From Mycolicibacterium lacusdiani (GTDB lineage: Bacteria > Actinomycetota > Actinomycetes > Mycobacteriales > Mycobacteriaceae), in NCBI RefSeq assembly GCF_021916785.1, contig NZ_JAKCFC010000014.1, forward strand, positions 89,065 through 153,064: DNA of 64,000 nt, in the 5' to 3' direction. Of this stretch, positions 50,671-58,667 are shown one piece after another; positions within the stretch are counted from its first letter, which is position 1, and every line of letters starts with the position of its first letter. The notes under the pieces were generated by a model. It ran no database searches. It saw nothing but the letters and a program-made list of their open reading frames with translations, and had not been told where the DNA came from. Both the position numbers and the translations under genes were made by a program.

Positions 50671-51195
50671 TCAGCCCAGCCGGCGGATCGGGTCGCTGCC
50701 ATCCCAGTCCTTCGCGGCCGCCATGACCATCGACGCCATGCCCTCGAGCGCCTCGGTCCGCGCGGTGATCTCCGCAACCGCGGCACCGGTTGGCGGTTCC
50801 ACGTAGGCATAGCGCTGGCCCTGGTCGGCGCCACCCACCCACACGACGGGCCAGTCCGCCTCGCCGACCGCAGCCATCGTCGCGTCGAAGTCCTCGGTCC
50901 ACCAGCACAGCTGCTGGAAGCCCTCGCCGTGCGCGGCGAGGAACTCGGTGTAGATGCTGGGGGTGTCGTCGTCCTGCTGGATGAGTTCCAGCTGCATGTC
51001 GCCGCTGTTGGCCCACGCCAGCGACAACGTCACCGAACACGGCTCACCCCGGTAGGACACGTCCTGGCGTAGTGCGCGCATCACGAACCATGGTCCGACG
51101 CCCATCGCGACCCACTGCTCGAGCGCGGCATCGATGTCGCGAACGACATAGCCGATCTGGCGAATCGCGCCGGGCAGGATCGGCTGCGCCCTCAC
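50671..51195 (-). CDS. VOC/glyoxalase-fold protein
   Basis: The 174-residue protein starts with the beta-alpha-beta pattern IRQIGYVVRDIDAALEQWVAMGVGPW, and contains MQLELIQQ with a metal-ligand Glu and FQQLCWWTEDFDATMAAV as the second module. It resembles the methylmalonyl-CoA epimerase/dioxygenase-like VOC proteins that accompany lipid catabolism genes. GTG 51195 overlaps the SDR stop (GTGA), so it is last in a three-gene operon. Confidence 0.8.
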   Translation of the reverse strand: MRAQPILPGAIRQIGYVVRDIDAALEQWVAMGVGPWFVMRALRQDVSYRGEPCSVTLSLAWANSGDMQLELIQQDDDTPSIYTEFLAAHGEGFQQLCWWTEDFDATMAAVGEADWPVVWVGGADQGQRYAYVEPPTGAAVAEITARTEALEGMASMVMAAAKDWDGSDPIRRLG

Positions 51196-51995
51196 GCTCC
51201 CGTCCGCTTGTCGGCGAAGTCGCGCGACGCGATGCTCATCATCTCGACGAGTGAGCGCCGGTCGATGGTCCAGATCTGGGAGGCCACCGCCCGGTTGTTC
51301 TCTCCGACGACGTGCACCGGGCCGTTGCCGACGTTCTCGGCGATCTCGCGCGCCACGTCCTCGGAGGTCATGTGCGCGATCGGGTCGTACTCGACGCCCA
51401 TGCGCGCAAGCGCAGGCGTGTAGGTCATCCCGAGCGGAGTGCAGCACACGTCGACGCCGTGCGGCCCTAGTTCGGCCCAGAGCCCCTCGGCGAAGTTGTG
51501 CTGGAACGCCTTGACTCCGGAGTACATCGCCAGGGTTGCCGACCCCGCCACGCAGGCCAGTGACGCGACCAACACGATCCCGCCGCGACCGCGGTCGCGC
51601 ATCGCCGGAGCGAACTGCCGTACCAGCGCCACCGGGCCGATGCAGTCGAGCTTGATCTGGTCGAGCGAGTACTCGAAGGAGTTGTCGAGGAACGGCGACG
51701 TGCGGTCCGACGCTCCGGCGTTGTAGACGAGCATTCCGACGTCGAGACCGGCACACGCGGCGGCCGCCTGCTCGGCGACGTCGTCGACGGTGAGGTCGAG
51801 GGCGACGGGCCGCACCTGGACGCCGTGGCGCTCCCGCACGCCGGCGGCGACCTCCTCGAGCAGCGCAGCGTTGCGGGCGACGAGCACGAGGTCGAGTCCG
51901 CGTGCGCCGAGTTCGTCGGCCAGGCAGGCACCGATGCCCTCGGACGCACCGGCAATCACGGCGCAGGGGCCGTACCGCTCGGCGAACTCACTCAC
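51192..51995 (-). CDS. Short-chain dehydrogenase/reductase
   Basis: The 267-residue classical SDR opens MSEFAERYGPCAVIAGASEGIG, with YNAG as the NNAG equivalent, a Ser in VLVASLACVAG, and YSGVK as the Tyr/Lys pair. GTG 51995 gives the family-typical N-terminus; the frame reaches GTG 52004, deeper into the upstream gene. It lies between the SnoaL-like and VOC genes with overlapping ends. Likely oxidises or reduces a hydroxy/keto lipid or steroid intermediate. Confidence 0.83.
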   Translation of the reverse strand: MSEFAERYGPCAVIAGASEGIGACLADELGARGLDLVLVARNAALLEEVAAGVRERHGVQVRPVALDLTVDDVAEQAAAACAGLDVGMLVYNAGASDRTSPFLDNSFEYSLDQIKLDCIGPVALVRQFAPAMRDRGRGGIVLVASLACVAGSATLAMYSGVKAFQHNFAEGLWAELGPHGVDVCCTPLGMTYTPALARMGVEYDPIAHMTSEDVAREIAENVGNGPVHVVGENNRAVASQIWTIDRRSLVEMMSIASRDFADKRTGA

Positions 51996-52437
51996 GACCG
52001 GCACCCCCGGCGGTCGCCGCCTCGGCGCGGGCTCCCCCGGTCAACATGCGTGCCATGTGCGTCGAGCGCTCGCGGATGCGCCAGCCGTCGGGCGTTCGGG
52101 CGAAGACGTCCTGGTAGTGACCCACGACGTCGATCCAATTGTCCGGGTCGCCCGGGGTGAGCAGCAGAACGGCGTGGACGTAGGACCGCACGGTCGCCTC
52201 GTCGCCGTCGACGTCGATCGCGAAGTTCGACAGCCGGTGATACGTCGGCCCCATCGAGCCGTGCAGTTGCTCCATCAGCTCGGTGAAGGCGTCGGGATCG
52301 GTGAACGTACCGACCTCGGCGTAGTCGACGTGCACCTCGTCGGCCCAGCAGGTCCGGAACAACGCCCAGTCCTTCGAGTCGATGCCCGTCGCATAGCGGA
52401 TGAGAACGTCGCTGATCTGTGCCTTGTCTGGATCCAC
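51988..52437 (-). CDS. SnoaL-like (NTF2-fold) protein
   Basis: The 149-residue protein shows the SnoaL_4 pattern: ISDVLIRYATGIDSKDWALFRTCWADEV, then TYHRLSNFAIDVDGDEATVRSYVHA and WRIRERSTHMAR. Members act as small dehydratases, isomerases or hydroxylases in steroid, polyketide and aromatic breakdown. It is the first gene of the SnoaL-SDR-VOC operon. ATG 52437. Confidence 0.82.
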   Translation of the reverse strand: MDPDKAQISDVLIRYATGIDSKDWALFRTCWADEVHVDYAEVGTFTDPDAFTELMEQLHGSMGPTYHRLSNFAIDVDGDEATVRSYVHAVLLLTPGDPDNWIDVVGHYQDVFARTPDGWRIRERSTHMARMLTGGARAEAATAGGAGRE

Positions 52438-52494
52438 GAATCGACGTTAGTTCATTCGGCCCCACCGCAGTGAACGTCGTTCTAAAATTCGGAA

Positions 52495-52947
52495 ATGATG
52501 TTTCCACGCGGGTCCCGGTACCTGGCTACCGCCAGGGCAGCGGCGAAGACCCTGCTGGTCCCGGCCCTGCTGGTCGCCGGATGGGCCACGGCTGCACCCG
52601 CTGCCGCCGAGGGACCGGTGCTGCGCCACGTGAAGTACACGGTGTTCAGCGAACGGCCCTACGCCGGTGCCGAGATCTACTACCGGGACGTGGACCCGCC
52701 CAACTTCGCCGACTACAGCCACAACCCGTACCAGTACAGCCCGAACGTCGAGGCCGACCTGGGACCGGACCAGATGTGGACGCTCGACGTCATGCTCGCC
52801 GACCCCGATCAGTGGGCGATGGTCACCGTGTCGAGCCTCGATTCGCCGCAACGACCGAACTTTCACTGCGTGCTCGCCGTCGACGGTCAGGTCGTGGCCA
52901 CCAATCAGGGACCGAAGGGGGCGCTCTGCTCGATGCGCAACTGGTGA
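52495..52947 (+). CDS. Small exported protein of unknown function
   Basis: The 150-residue protein has a signal peptide (about 1-38, ending APAAAEG) and a mature domain with two Cys (FHCVLAV and ALCSMRNW), likely disulfide-linked, and a WTLDVMLADPDQWAMVTVSS core. The C-terminal part loosely resembles MmpS-type domains. It is divergent from the SnoaL operon; the 57-bp spacer holds GAACG-T-CGTTC (52472-52482). Confidence 0.65.
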   Translation: MMFPRGSRYLATARAAAKTLLVPALLVAGWATAAPAAAEGPVLRHVKYTVFSERPYAGAEIYYRDVDPPNFADYSHNPYQYSPNVEADLGPDQMWTLDVMLADPDQWAMVTVSSLDSPQRPNFHCVLAVDGQVVATNQGPKGALCSMRNW

Positions 52948-52964
52948 CCCTGCGGGCGTACGGG

Positions 52965-53576
52965 TCAGGCGGACGCCGAGGCGTCGGCCACCGCTCGCTC
53001 GCCCTCCAGCTTGCGCAGCCACTCCTCGCAGAACCCGATCATCTCGTCGTGGCCGAAGGACACACCGAGCGAACGTTCCACCGCGAGCACCCGCGACACG
53101 CTCGTCGCGAACACCGCCCAGACCACAGGCGGTACGTCGGTGGTCTCGTACCCGTAGCGGCGCAGGGTCGCGGTCATCGCCTCGACCTGCTGCTCGCGGA
53201 AGCGGTCGGCGTACACCGCGATCTCCGCGCGCAGCGCCTTGCGATGATTCGCCAGACCCATGAACTCCATGGTGAGCCGGGCGAACTGCGGGTCGCTGCC
53301 GAAGTCCCACATCGCCCACAGCGGTTGATCGGACTTCATCGCCTCGGCGTGCACCTCGAGTCCCAGCTTGGACATCCGCCGGAAGACCTCGATGAACAGG
53401 TCGTCCATGGTCCGGAAGTAGTAGTGCACCAGCTGCGGCTTCAGACCGGCCCGTTCGGCGACCCGGCGCGACGTCACCGCGGCGTAGCCGTCCTCGAGCA
53501 TGAGTTGCTCGGCAGCATCGAGCAACACTCCCCGATTCTTGGCGTCGGGCCCGCCGATCCTCCGATCGGATGCCAT
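52965..53576 (-). CDS. TetR-family regulator
   Basis: The 203-residue protein has an HTH region NRGVLLDAAEQLMLEDGYAAVTSRRVAERAGLKPQLVHYYF (about 14-55) and a C-terminal ligand domain. It is divergent from the P450 gene, with a 16-bp palindromic site between them. It may control the P450, itself, or the 6-3-6 regulon; none is proven. Confidence 0.85.
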   Translation of the reverse strand: MASDRRIGGPDAKNRGVLLDAAEQLMLEDGYAAVTSRRVAERAGLKPQLVHYYFRTMDDLFIEVFRRMSKLGLEVHAEAMKSDQPLWAMWDFGSDPQFARLTMEFMGLANHRKALRAEIAVYADRFREQQVEAMTATLRRYGYETTDVPPVVWAVFATSVSRVLAVERSLGVSFGHDEMIGFCEEWLRKLEGERAVADASASA

Positions 53577-53675
53577 GCCACCACTTCCTTCTCATCGCGC
53601 GGTCGTGCCGTGAGTCCGCAAGCAGATCGTAGACGTCGGACGGCGCCGCAACCTTGACCGCGACCATACGTCATG

Positions 53676-53691
53676 CTAAGCAGGTGCTCAG
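53676..53691. promoter_or_regulatory. Candidate TetR operator between tetR and P450
   Basis: CTAAGCA-GG-TGCTCAG is an inverted repeat with 6 of 7 pairs matching. It lies about 100 bp from both the divergent TetR and P450 starts. Confidence 0.55.
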
Positions 53692-53778
53692 CACTTTCAG
53701 CCCAGATCGCGCCGCCGGCACGGCGGTTCACGTCCCGTCGTCGCATCGACGTGACGGCACCGGAAGGAATCCCCCGAG

Positions 53779-55059
53779 ATGACAGCCGACTTCGACACCG
53801 TCGACTACTTCACCGATCAGTCTTTGATTCCCGATCCGCACCCGTACTTCGACCACCTGCGGAGCAAGTGCCCGGTGGTCAGGGAGCCCAACTACGGCGT
53901 GCTGGCCATCACGGGATACGACGAGGCCGGCCAGGTGCTCAAGGACACCGAGACGTTCTCGTCGTGCATCGCGGTGGCGGGCCCGTTCCCGCCGCTGCCG
54001 TTCACACCCGTTGGCGACGACATCACCGAGCAGATCAGCGCGCACCGGTCGCAGATGCCGATGTTCGAGCACATGGTCACCATGGATCCGCCCGACCACA
54101 CCAACGCCCGTTCCCTGCTCAACCGGCTGCTGACGCCGCGCCGGCTCAAGGAGAACGAAGACTTCATGTGGCGGCTCGCCGACGACTGCCTCGACGACTT
54201 CGTCGCCAACGGCAGCTGTGAGTTCCTCAGCGCCTACGCAAAGCCGTTCTCGCTGTTGGTGATCGCCGACATGCTCGGTGTCCCGCAGGAAGACCACGAG
54301 GAGTTCCGCGTCGTGCTGGGCGCGCCGCGCCCCGGTGCGCAGGTCGGCTCCCTCGACGGCGATCTGGTCGGCCTGAATCCGCTGGCATGGCTCGACGACA
54401 AGTTCGTCGGCTATCTAGAGGATCGACGCGAGTCGCCCCGCGATGACGTGCTCACCGCACTGGCCACGGCCAACTACCCCGACGGCTCCGTCCCGCCCGT
54501 CCTCGAGGTGGCCCGCTCTGCCACGTTCCTCTTCGCCGCCGGACAGGAGACCACCACCAAGCTGTTGTCCGCGGCGATGCGGGTGATCGGCGACCATCCC
54601 GAGGTGCAGGACGCACTGCGCGCGGACCGTAGCCGAATCCCGGTGTTCGTCGAGGAGGCGCTGCGGATGGACGCTCCCGTCAAGAGCCAGTTCCGACTTG
54701 CCAAGAAGAACACCAAGATCGGCGACATCGACGTGCCGGCAGGCACCACCGTGATGGTGTGTCCTGGCGCCGTGAACCGCGACCCGGCCCGCTTCGAGAA
54801 CCCGCACGAGTTCGATCTCGACCGCAAGAACGTCCGCGAGCACATCGCATTCGGCCGTGGCGTACACAGCTGCCCCGGCGGCCCGTTGGCCCGCGTCGAG
54901 GGGCGCGTGTCGATGGAGCGCATCTTGGACCGCATGGGCGACATCACGATCGACGACGAGAAGCACGGACCCGAGGGGAGCCGTAGCTACGACTACGAGC
55001 CGACGTTCATCCTCCGCGGACTGACGCAGATCAACATCCAGTTCACCCCGCTGGACTGA
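53779..55059 (+). CDS. Cytochrome P450
   Basis: The 426-residue P450 has the I-helix AGQETT (about 255-260), the K-helix ExxR in VEEALRMD, and the heme-binding FGRGVHSCPGG with Cys365. It is soluble, with no membrane anchor. CYP family not assigned. ATG 53779 has GGAAGGAA upstream. Divergent from TetR; a hydroxylation of a lipid or steroid substrate imported by the nearby Mce system is a reasonable guess. Confidence 0.92.
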   Translation: MTADFDTVDYFTDQSLIPDPHPYFDHLRSKCPVVREPNYGVLAITGYDEAGQVLKDTETFSSCIAVAGPFPPLPFTPVGDDITEQISAHRSQMPMFEHMVTMDPPDHTNARSLLNRLLTPRRLKENEDFMWRLADDCLDDFVANGSCEFLSAYAKPFSLLVIADMLGVPQEDHEEFRVVLGAPRPGAQVGSLDGDLVGLNPLAWLDDKFVGYLEDRRESPRDDVLTALATANYPDGSVPPVLEVARSATFLFAAGQETTTKLLSAAMRVIGDHPEVQDALRADRSRIPVFVEEALRMDAPVKSQFRLAKKNTKIGDIDVPAGTTVMVCPGAVNRDPARFENPHEFDLDRKNVREHIAFGRGVHSCPGGPLARVEGRVSMERILDRMGDITIDDEKHGPEGSRSYDYEPTFILRGLTQINIQFTPLD

Positions 55060-55152
55060 ATCCGGTTGACGCAGTTGGGGGAAACTCCGTGACGGGAGCG
55101 CGGGGCCGATAAGCTTGGTCTGTCAGAGCACGCACGAGAACGGGAGACGGCC

Positions 55153-55644
55153 GTGGCCTCACATCCGAAGGTGGCCGTGTCGGCCGTCGGCGCTGCGCTG
55201 GTGACCGCGGCGACGGTTCTCGCCCCGGGTTCTCATGCCGCCGTGGAGATGCGAATCGGCAATTACGAAGTGGCGAACAACCGTTGGAACGACCACTCCT
55301 TCGTCTGGTCGGTCGCGCACTCGTGCGGTGCCCCCGACTGCGGCACCTACTTCGAGGATCCGGTGATCGCACCGGAGACGACGAACCTCAACGTGATCGC
55401 CATCCCGCGACCGTTGAAGAGCCAGCGCTTTCAGAACACCGCGTTCTACGACAACGGCCGGTACACGATGACCGTGGACGTCATCGACGGGGTGCGTTGC
55501 ATCGGCTACAACCTGCCGTCGCACGACGTGTATTCATGGGACGCAGTGACACTCGCGGGAACCATCGTGTCCACGTATGGCGCGGGCTGCTACGGCGCGC
55601 CGGGTGGCACGAGCACGTACACCTTCTCGCTCGTCAAGATGTAG
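55153..55644 (+). CDS. Small exported Cys-containing protein
   Basis: The 163-residue protein starts at GTG 55153 (GGGAGACGG upstream), with a signal peptide to about residue 29 (GSHAAVE). The mature part has four Cys (HSCGAPDCG, VRCIGYN, AGCYG), suggesting two disulfides. I do not recognise a named family. It is downstream of the P450 on the same strand. Confidence 0.65.
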   Translation: MASHPKVAVSAVGAALVTAATVLAPGSHAAVEMRIGNYEVANNRWNDHSFVWSVAHSCGAPDCGTYFEDPVIAPETTNLNVIAIPRPLKSQRFQNTAFYDNGRYTMTVDVIDGVRCIGYNLPSHDVYSWDAVTLAGTIVSTYGAGCYGAPGGTSTYTFSLVKM

Positions 55645-55648
55645 CGCC

Positions 55649-55666
55649 CGCCGCCATGGGGCGGCG
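55649..55666. terminator. Hairpin between two convergent exported-protein genes
   Basis: CGCCGCC-ATGG-GGCGGCG, a perfect 7-bp stem with a 4-nt loop, in the 26-bp gap between convergent stops. Confidence 0.55.
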
Positions 55667-55670
55667 ACCC

Positions 55671-56084
55671 TCAGATGTCGCCGCGTGTCCAAGTGCTCGC
55701 GCCGGTGCGCGCATCGCAGGACAGGAACAGACCGTCGGGCGCTTGGGCCATCTCGCCGTCGCGTCCGGAGCAATTGCTGCCCTCGATCTTCACCCCGCGC
55801 AGCTCGGTCGAGCGGAACCATCGTGGCGCGTACCGGCGAGGAGAACCGCAGAACACGACGCGCCCCCAGGACGTCACGCCGAAGACGTAGTACGTGGTGT
55901 TCGTACACGGCGCACCGAGCACGGCGCCGGGCTGTATGCCTGGCACGCAGGACGGCTCATTGCATTCCGCGATGGGCGCAGGCGGTGCCGGCGGGGGTGG
56001 TTCGGCCGGGACCGCAGGCGCGGTGATCAGACCGGCGGCCAGTAAGCCGGTAGCTGCAGCCACGACGAGACGCACGGAACACAT
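55671..56084 (-). CDS. Small exported Cys-rich protein
   Basis: The 137-residue protein has a signal peptide to about residue 27 (APAVPAE), a Pro-rich stretch, then six Cys in the mature part (AECNEPSCV, APCTN, VFCGS, SNCSG, LSCDAR), a probable disulfide-stabilised domain. No family recognised. Divergent from the 56290 gene, sharing a 205-bp promoter region. Confidence 0.65.
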   Translation of the reverse strand: MCSVRLVVAAATGLLAAGLITAPAVPAEPPPPAPPAPIAECNEPSCVPGIQPGAVLGAPCTNTTYYVFGVTSWGRVVFCGSPRRYAPRWFRSTELRGVKIEGSNCSGRDGEMAQAPDGLFLSCDARTGASTWTRGDI

Positions 56085-56221
56085 TCTCGCACAACGGAGA
56101 GCGTTCTTCTCCGCTTCGCAGAAGTTCCCTCGACCACCACGTCACGGACGCTCGACGGAAGGGTCGTGACGACGGCGGGAAACGCCACCTCGACCACCGT
56201 GCCGAATGCTAATCTACTTGC

Positions 56222-56236
56222 GAGAATGCCGTTTCC
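56222..56236. promoter_or_regulatory. 6-3-6 operator between divergent exported-protein genes
   Basis: GAGAAT-GCC-GTTTCC matches the GRRAAY-N3-RTTYYC family. A TAATCT box at about 56210-56215 directly upstream could be the -10 of the rightward gene, so a bound repressor would block initiation. Confidence 0.55.
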
Positions 56237-56289
56237 GCGGCAGCCGGGCCCCATCGACACCGGGGCATGCACACACCGAGGAGCGAGTC

Positions 56290-56805
56290 GTGGGCTCAGC
56301 GAAGACGATCTCGAGCGCAGCATTGCTCGCCACCGCCATGACCGTCCTCGGCACCGCGCCACACGCCACCGCCGAGTACGAGCAGTACGCCATGAACGGG
56401 ACGTACTCCGTGGTGTCCAACGGTGAGTGGGCCAGGATGAACGACCGCTACCAGGACGAACCGTCGGTGCACAGCACCTGGACGGTGAATACCGTCTGCA
56501 CGAACGCAATCACCTGCTCGGGCACGGTGACCAGCAGCCTGGGGTGGACCGAGGACGTCTATACCACCATCGGCAACCTGTGGTACGTCAAGCACTTCGT
56601 CCCCGACTGGATCCCGTGCCCCGACGGCACCCGCGCCCCAGGTCTGCAGGTGTACAAGTTCTACCCCGCGACCGACGAGGGTATGTCGCAACGCATCTCG
56701 GATCTGTGGATCGGAGAGGACGAGACCACCGGCATGAGCGGCAACTGCGGCCGCAACCGCTCCCTGGTGCTGAACCTGCCCGTCAAGATCTCCAAGGTCA
56801 GCTGA
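56290..56805 (+). CDS. Small exported protein of unknown function
   Basis: The 171-residue protein starts at GTG 56290 (GAGGAG upstream). The signal peptide ends near residue 27 (APHATAE). The mature domain is beta-rich with NGTYSVVSNGEWARMND, a CxxxxxC pair (VCTNAITC), WYVKHFVPDW, PCPDG and a late SGNCGRN. I recall similar exported proteins in other mycobacteria without a known role. It is convergent with mceF across a strong terminator. Confidence 0.7.
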   Translation: MGSAKTISSAALLATAMTVLGTAPHATAEYEQYAMNGTYSVVSNGEWARMNDRYQDEPSVHSTWTVNTVCTNAITCSGTVTSSLGWTEDVYTTIGNLWYVKHFVPDWIPCPDGTRAPGLQVYKFYPATDEGMSQRISDLWIGEDETTGMSGNCGRNRSLVLNLPVKISKVS

Positions 56806-56845
56806 CCCGGCGCTCAGCCGCCTTCCACGAAAACGTCTTTCACGA

Positions 56846-56881
56846 ACACGACCCCCCGGCCCTCGGGCAGGGGGGTCGTGT
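56846..56881. terminator. Terminator at the end of the mce operon
   Basis: A perfect 12-bp stem, ACACGACCCCCC with GGGGGGTCGTGT, with a 12-nt loop lies between convergent stops of the exported-protein gene and mceF. Confidence 0.85.
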
Positions 56882-56894
56882 CGCGTGGACGCAG

Positions 56895-58667
56895 CTAGTG
56901 CGGCAGCAGGTCCTTCCACGTCTTGGCGAGCGGTTGGTCGGCCACCAGGTTCGTCACCTGGTACACCTTGCCGTCGGACCCGACGTACTCACCCGTGCGC
57001 GGATTGTATTGCGCCACAGCGACACTCGGACCACCGCCGGACTTGCCACCGAAGGCGCTGGGCGCGGCAGGCACCGCACCGCCGTCGGGCACCGGCGCGA
57101 GACCCAGTGGTCCCGGGGCAGGCCCGGGTGCGAGCGGTGCGGCGGCCGGTGCGTCAGGCACCGCCAGCGGCGCACCGGGCGCTGCCTCGGGTGCCGGTCC
57201 GGGCGGCGGACCCAGCGGGGCGATCGGTTGACCGTTGAGGGAGTTCCCTGGCGGCGGCGCAGGCGGGATCGCGGTGGCGATGGGCGCCTCCAGTGGCGAC
57301 ACCGGAGCCCCTATCGGCGGTCCCGCATTGGGCATCGTGCCGGCCGGTACCGCACCGGGCGGCAACGGCGTGCCACCGATCGGTGCGTGGATGTCATCGG
57401 TCAGCGTCGTGCGGTCGTCGATCGGAATGCCCTGGGCGATCAGGCTGGGATCGATCGGATACGGCCCAGTCGCGTGCTGGCGCATCGCCAACGGGACGAA
57501 GGGCTTGTCGCTGTTGCAAATCTGGACCGTCGGCGCGCGCTTGCCCGGCTTGCGGATGCAGGGGAAGTTGCGCAAACCGCGGACCGCGATCGGCGAGTCC
57601 TGGGGCAGCTTGCAGTAGATGCCGTCCGGGGTGTCGATGTCCGACTCGTCGGCCGGTGATCGCCACGACGACGGCGGCAGGAACCCGACCGTGCACGCGG
57701 GCGGGTCGCTGACGGTCGCGGCGAAGTCGCCACGCGCACTGCCCGTGGAATCGGAGGTGACCGAATATCCCTGCTGCTGTGCGATGTATGGCGGCAACAG
57801 CACGAGCAACTGCTCCAGCGACGCGTTGTAGGTCATCAGGATCTCGCTCACGGTCCCGAGATTCGCGAGCAGGACCGGCAACGTCGGCTTGAGCTGATTC
57901 AGCAGACCCGTGGTCTCGTCGCTGAAGCTCGGGAACCCTTGCAGCACCCTGCGGAACTGCGGATCACTGGCCTGCAGCTGACCCGTGAAGCCGGCCAGGC
58001 TGCGCGCCCAGGTCCGGATCGAGTCAGAGGTGGCCGCCTGCCCCTCCAGCAGCGGACGGGTGTCGTCGGCCAGCATTCGAGTCTGGTCGGCGACGCCGTT
58101 GAGGTCGGCGCTGAGCGTCGCACCGGAGTCCAGCAGCGAGCCGAAGTCGAACCCTGCACCGTTGAATCCCTTGTACGTCTCGTCGAGGAGGTCGCCGAGC
58201 CGGTCCTTCGGGAAGGAGTCGACGAGCTTGCTGACCCGGTCCAGGACCGGGCCAACCGGAGCCGGAATCGTGGTGTCCCCGACCGCAATCACCGACCCGT
58301 TCTCCAGGTACGGCCCGGAATCGGTGCGCGGCCGAAGGTCGACGTATTGCTCGCCGACCGCCGAGACGCTGCGGACCTCGGCCTGCAGGTCGATGGGAAT
58401 CTTGGGCGAGGTCGCGAGCGACATCGTCGCCTCCGCGCCGGTGGGCGTCACCCGGACCTCGGTAACCTTGCCCACCTCCACGCCGCGGTAGGTCACGTTG
58501 CTGAACCGGTAGAGCCCACCGGACGACGGCAACTGCAGCTTGACCTCGTACTTGCCGATCCCCAGCAGCGTGGGTACCTGCACGTAGTTGACGGCCATCA
58601 GCGTCACGCCGACGATCCCCACGATCGTGAAGATCGCCAGCTGGATCTTGATGAATCTGGTGAGCAT
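56895..58667 (-). CDS. mceF: MceF-type lipid-transport protein
   Basis: The 590-residue protein has an N-terminal transmembrane anchor (about 8-28), the MCE/MlaD domain (GLYRFSNVTYRGVEVGKVTEV, about 51-71), a long helical needle segment (about 140-330) and an extended Pro/Ala/Gly tail (about 415-545) ending in a conserved-looking YVGSDGKVYQVTNL plus WKDLLPH tail. It is the last gene in the mce series, with its ATG overlapping the mceE stop (TGATG). Confidence 0.9.
   Translation of the reverse strand: MLTRFIKIQLAIFTIVGIVGVTLMAVNYVQVPTLLGIGKYEVKLQLPSSGGLYRFSNVTYRGVEVGKVTEVRVTPTGAEATMSLATSPKIPIDLQAEVRSVSAVGEQYVDLRPRTDSGPYLENGSVIAVGDTTIPAPVGPVLDRVSKLVDSFPKDRLGDLLDETYKGFNGAGFDFGSLLDSGATLSADLNGVADQTRMLADDTRPLLEGQAATSDSIRTWARSLAGFTGQLQASDPQFRRVLQGFPSFSDETTGLLNQLKPTLPVLLANLGTVSEILMTYNASLEQLLVLLPPYIAQQQGYSVTSDSTGSARGDFAATVSDPPACTVGFLPPSSWRSPADESDIDTPDGIYCKLPQDSPIAVRGLRNFPCIRKPGKRAPTVQICNSDKPFVPLAMRQHATGPYPIDPSLIAQGIPIDDRTTLTDDIHAPIGGTPLPPGAVPAGTMPNAGPPIGAPVSPLEAPIATAIPPAPPPGNSLNGQPIAPLGPPPGPAPEAAPGAPLAVPDAPAAAPLAPGPAPGPLGLAPVPDGGAVPAAPSAFGGKSGGGPSVAVAQYNPRTGEYVGSDGKVYQVTNLVADQPLAKTWKDLLPH

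Noticed and set aside
56080..56096. Minus-strand GAGAATG near the 55671-56084 start as another 6-3-6 site
   Set aside because: The second half-site is out of register by one base, so it does not fit the spacing.
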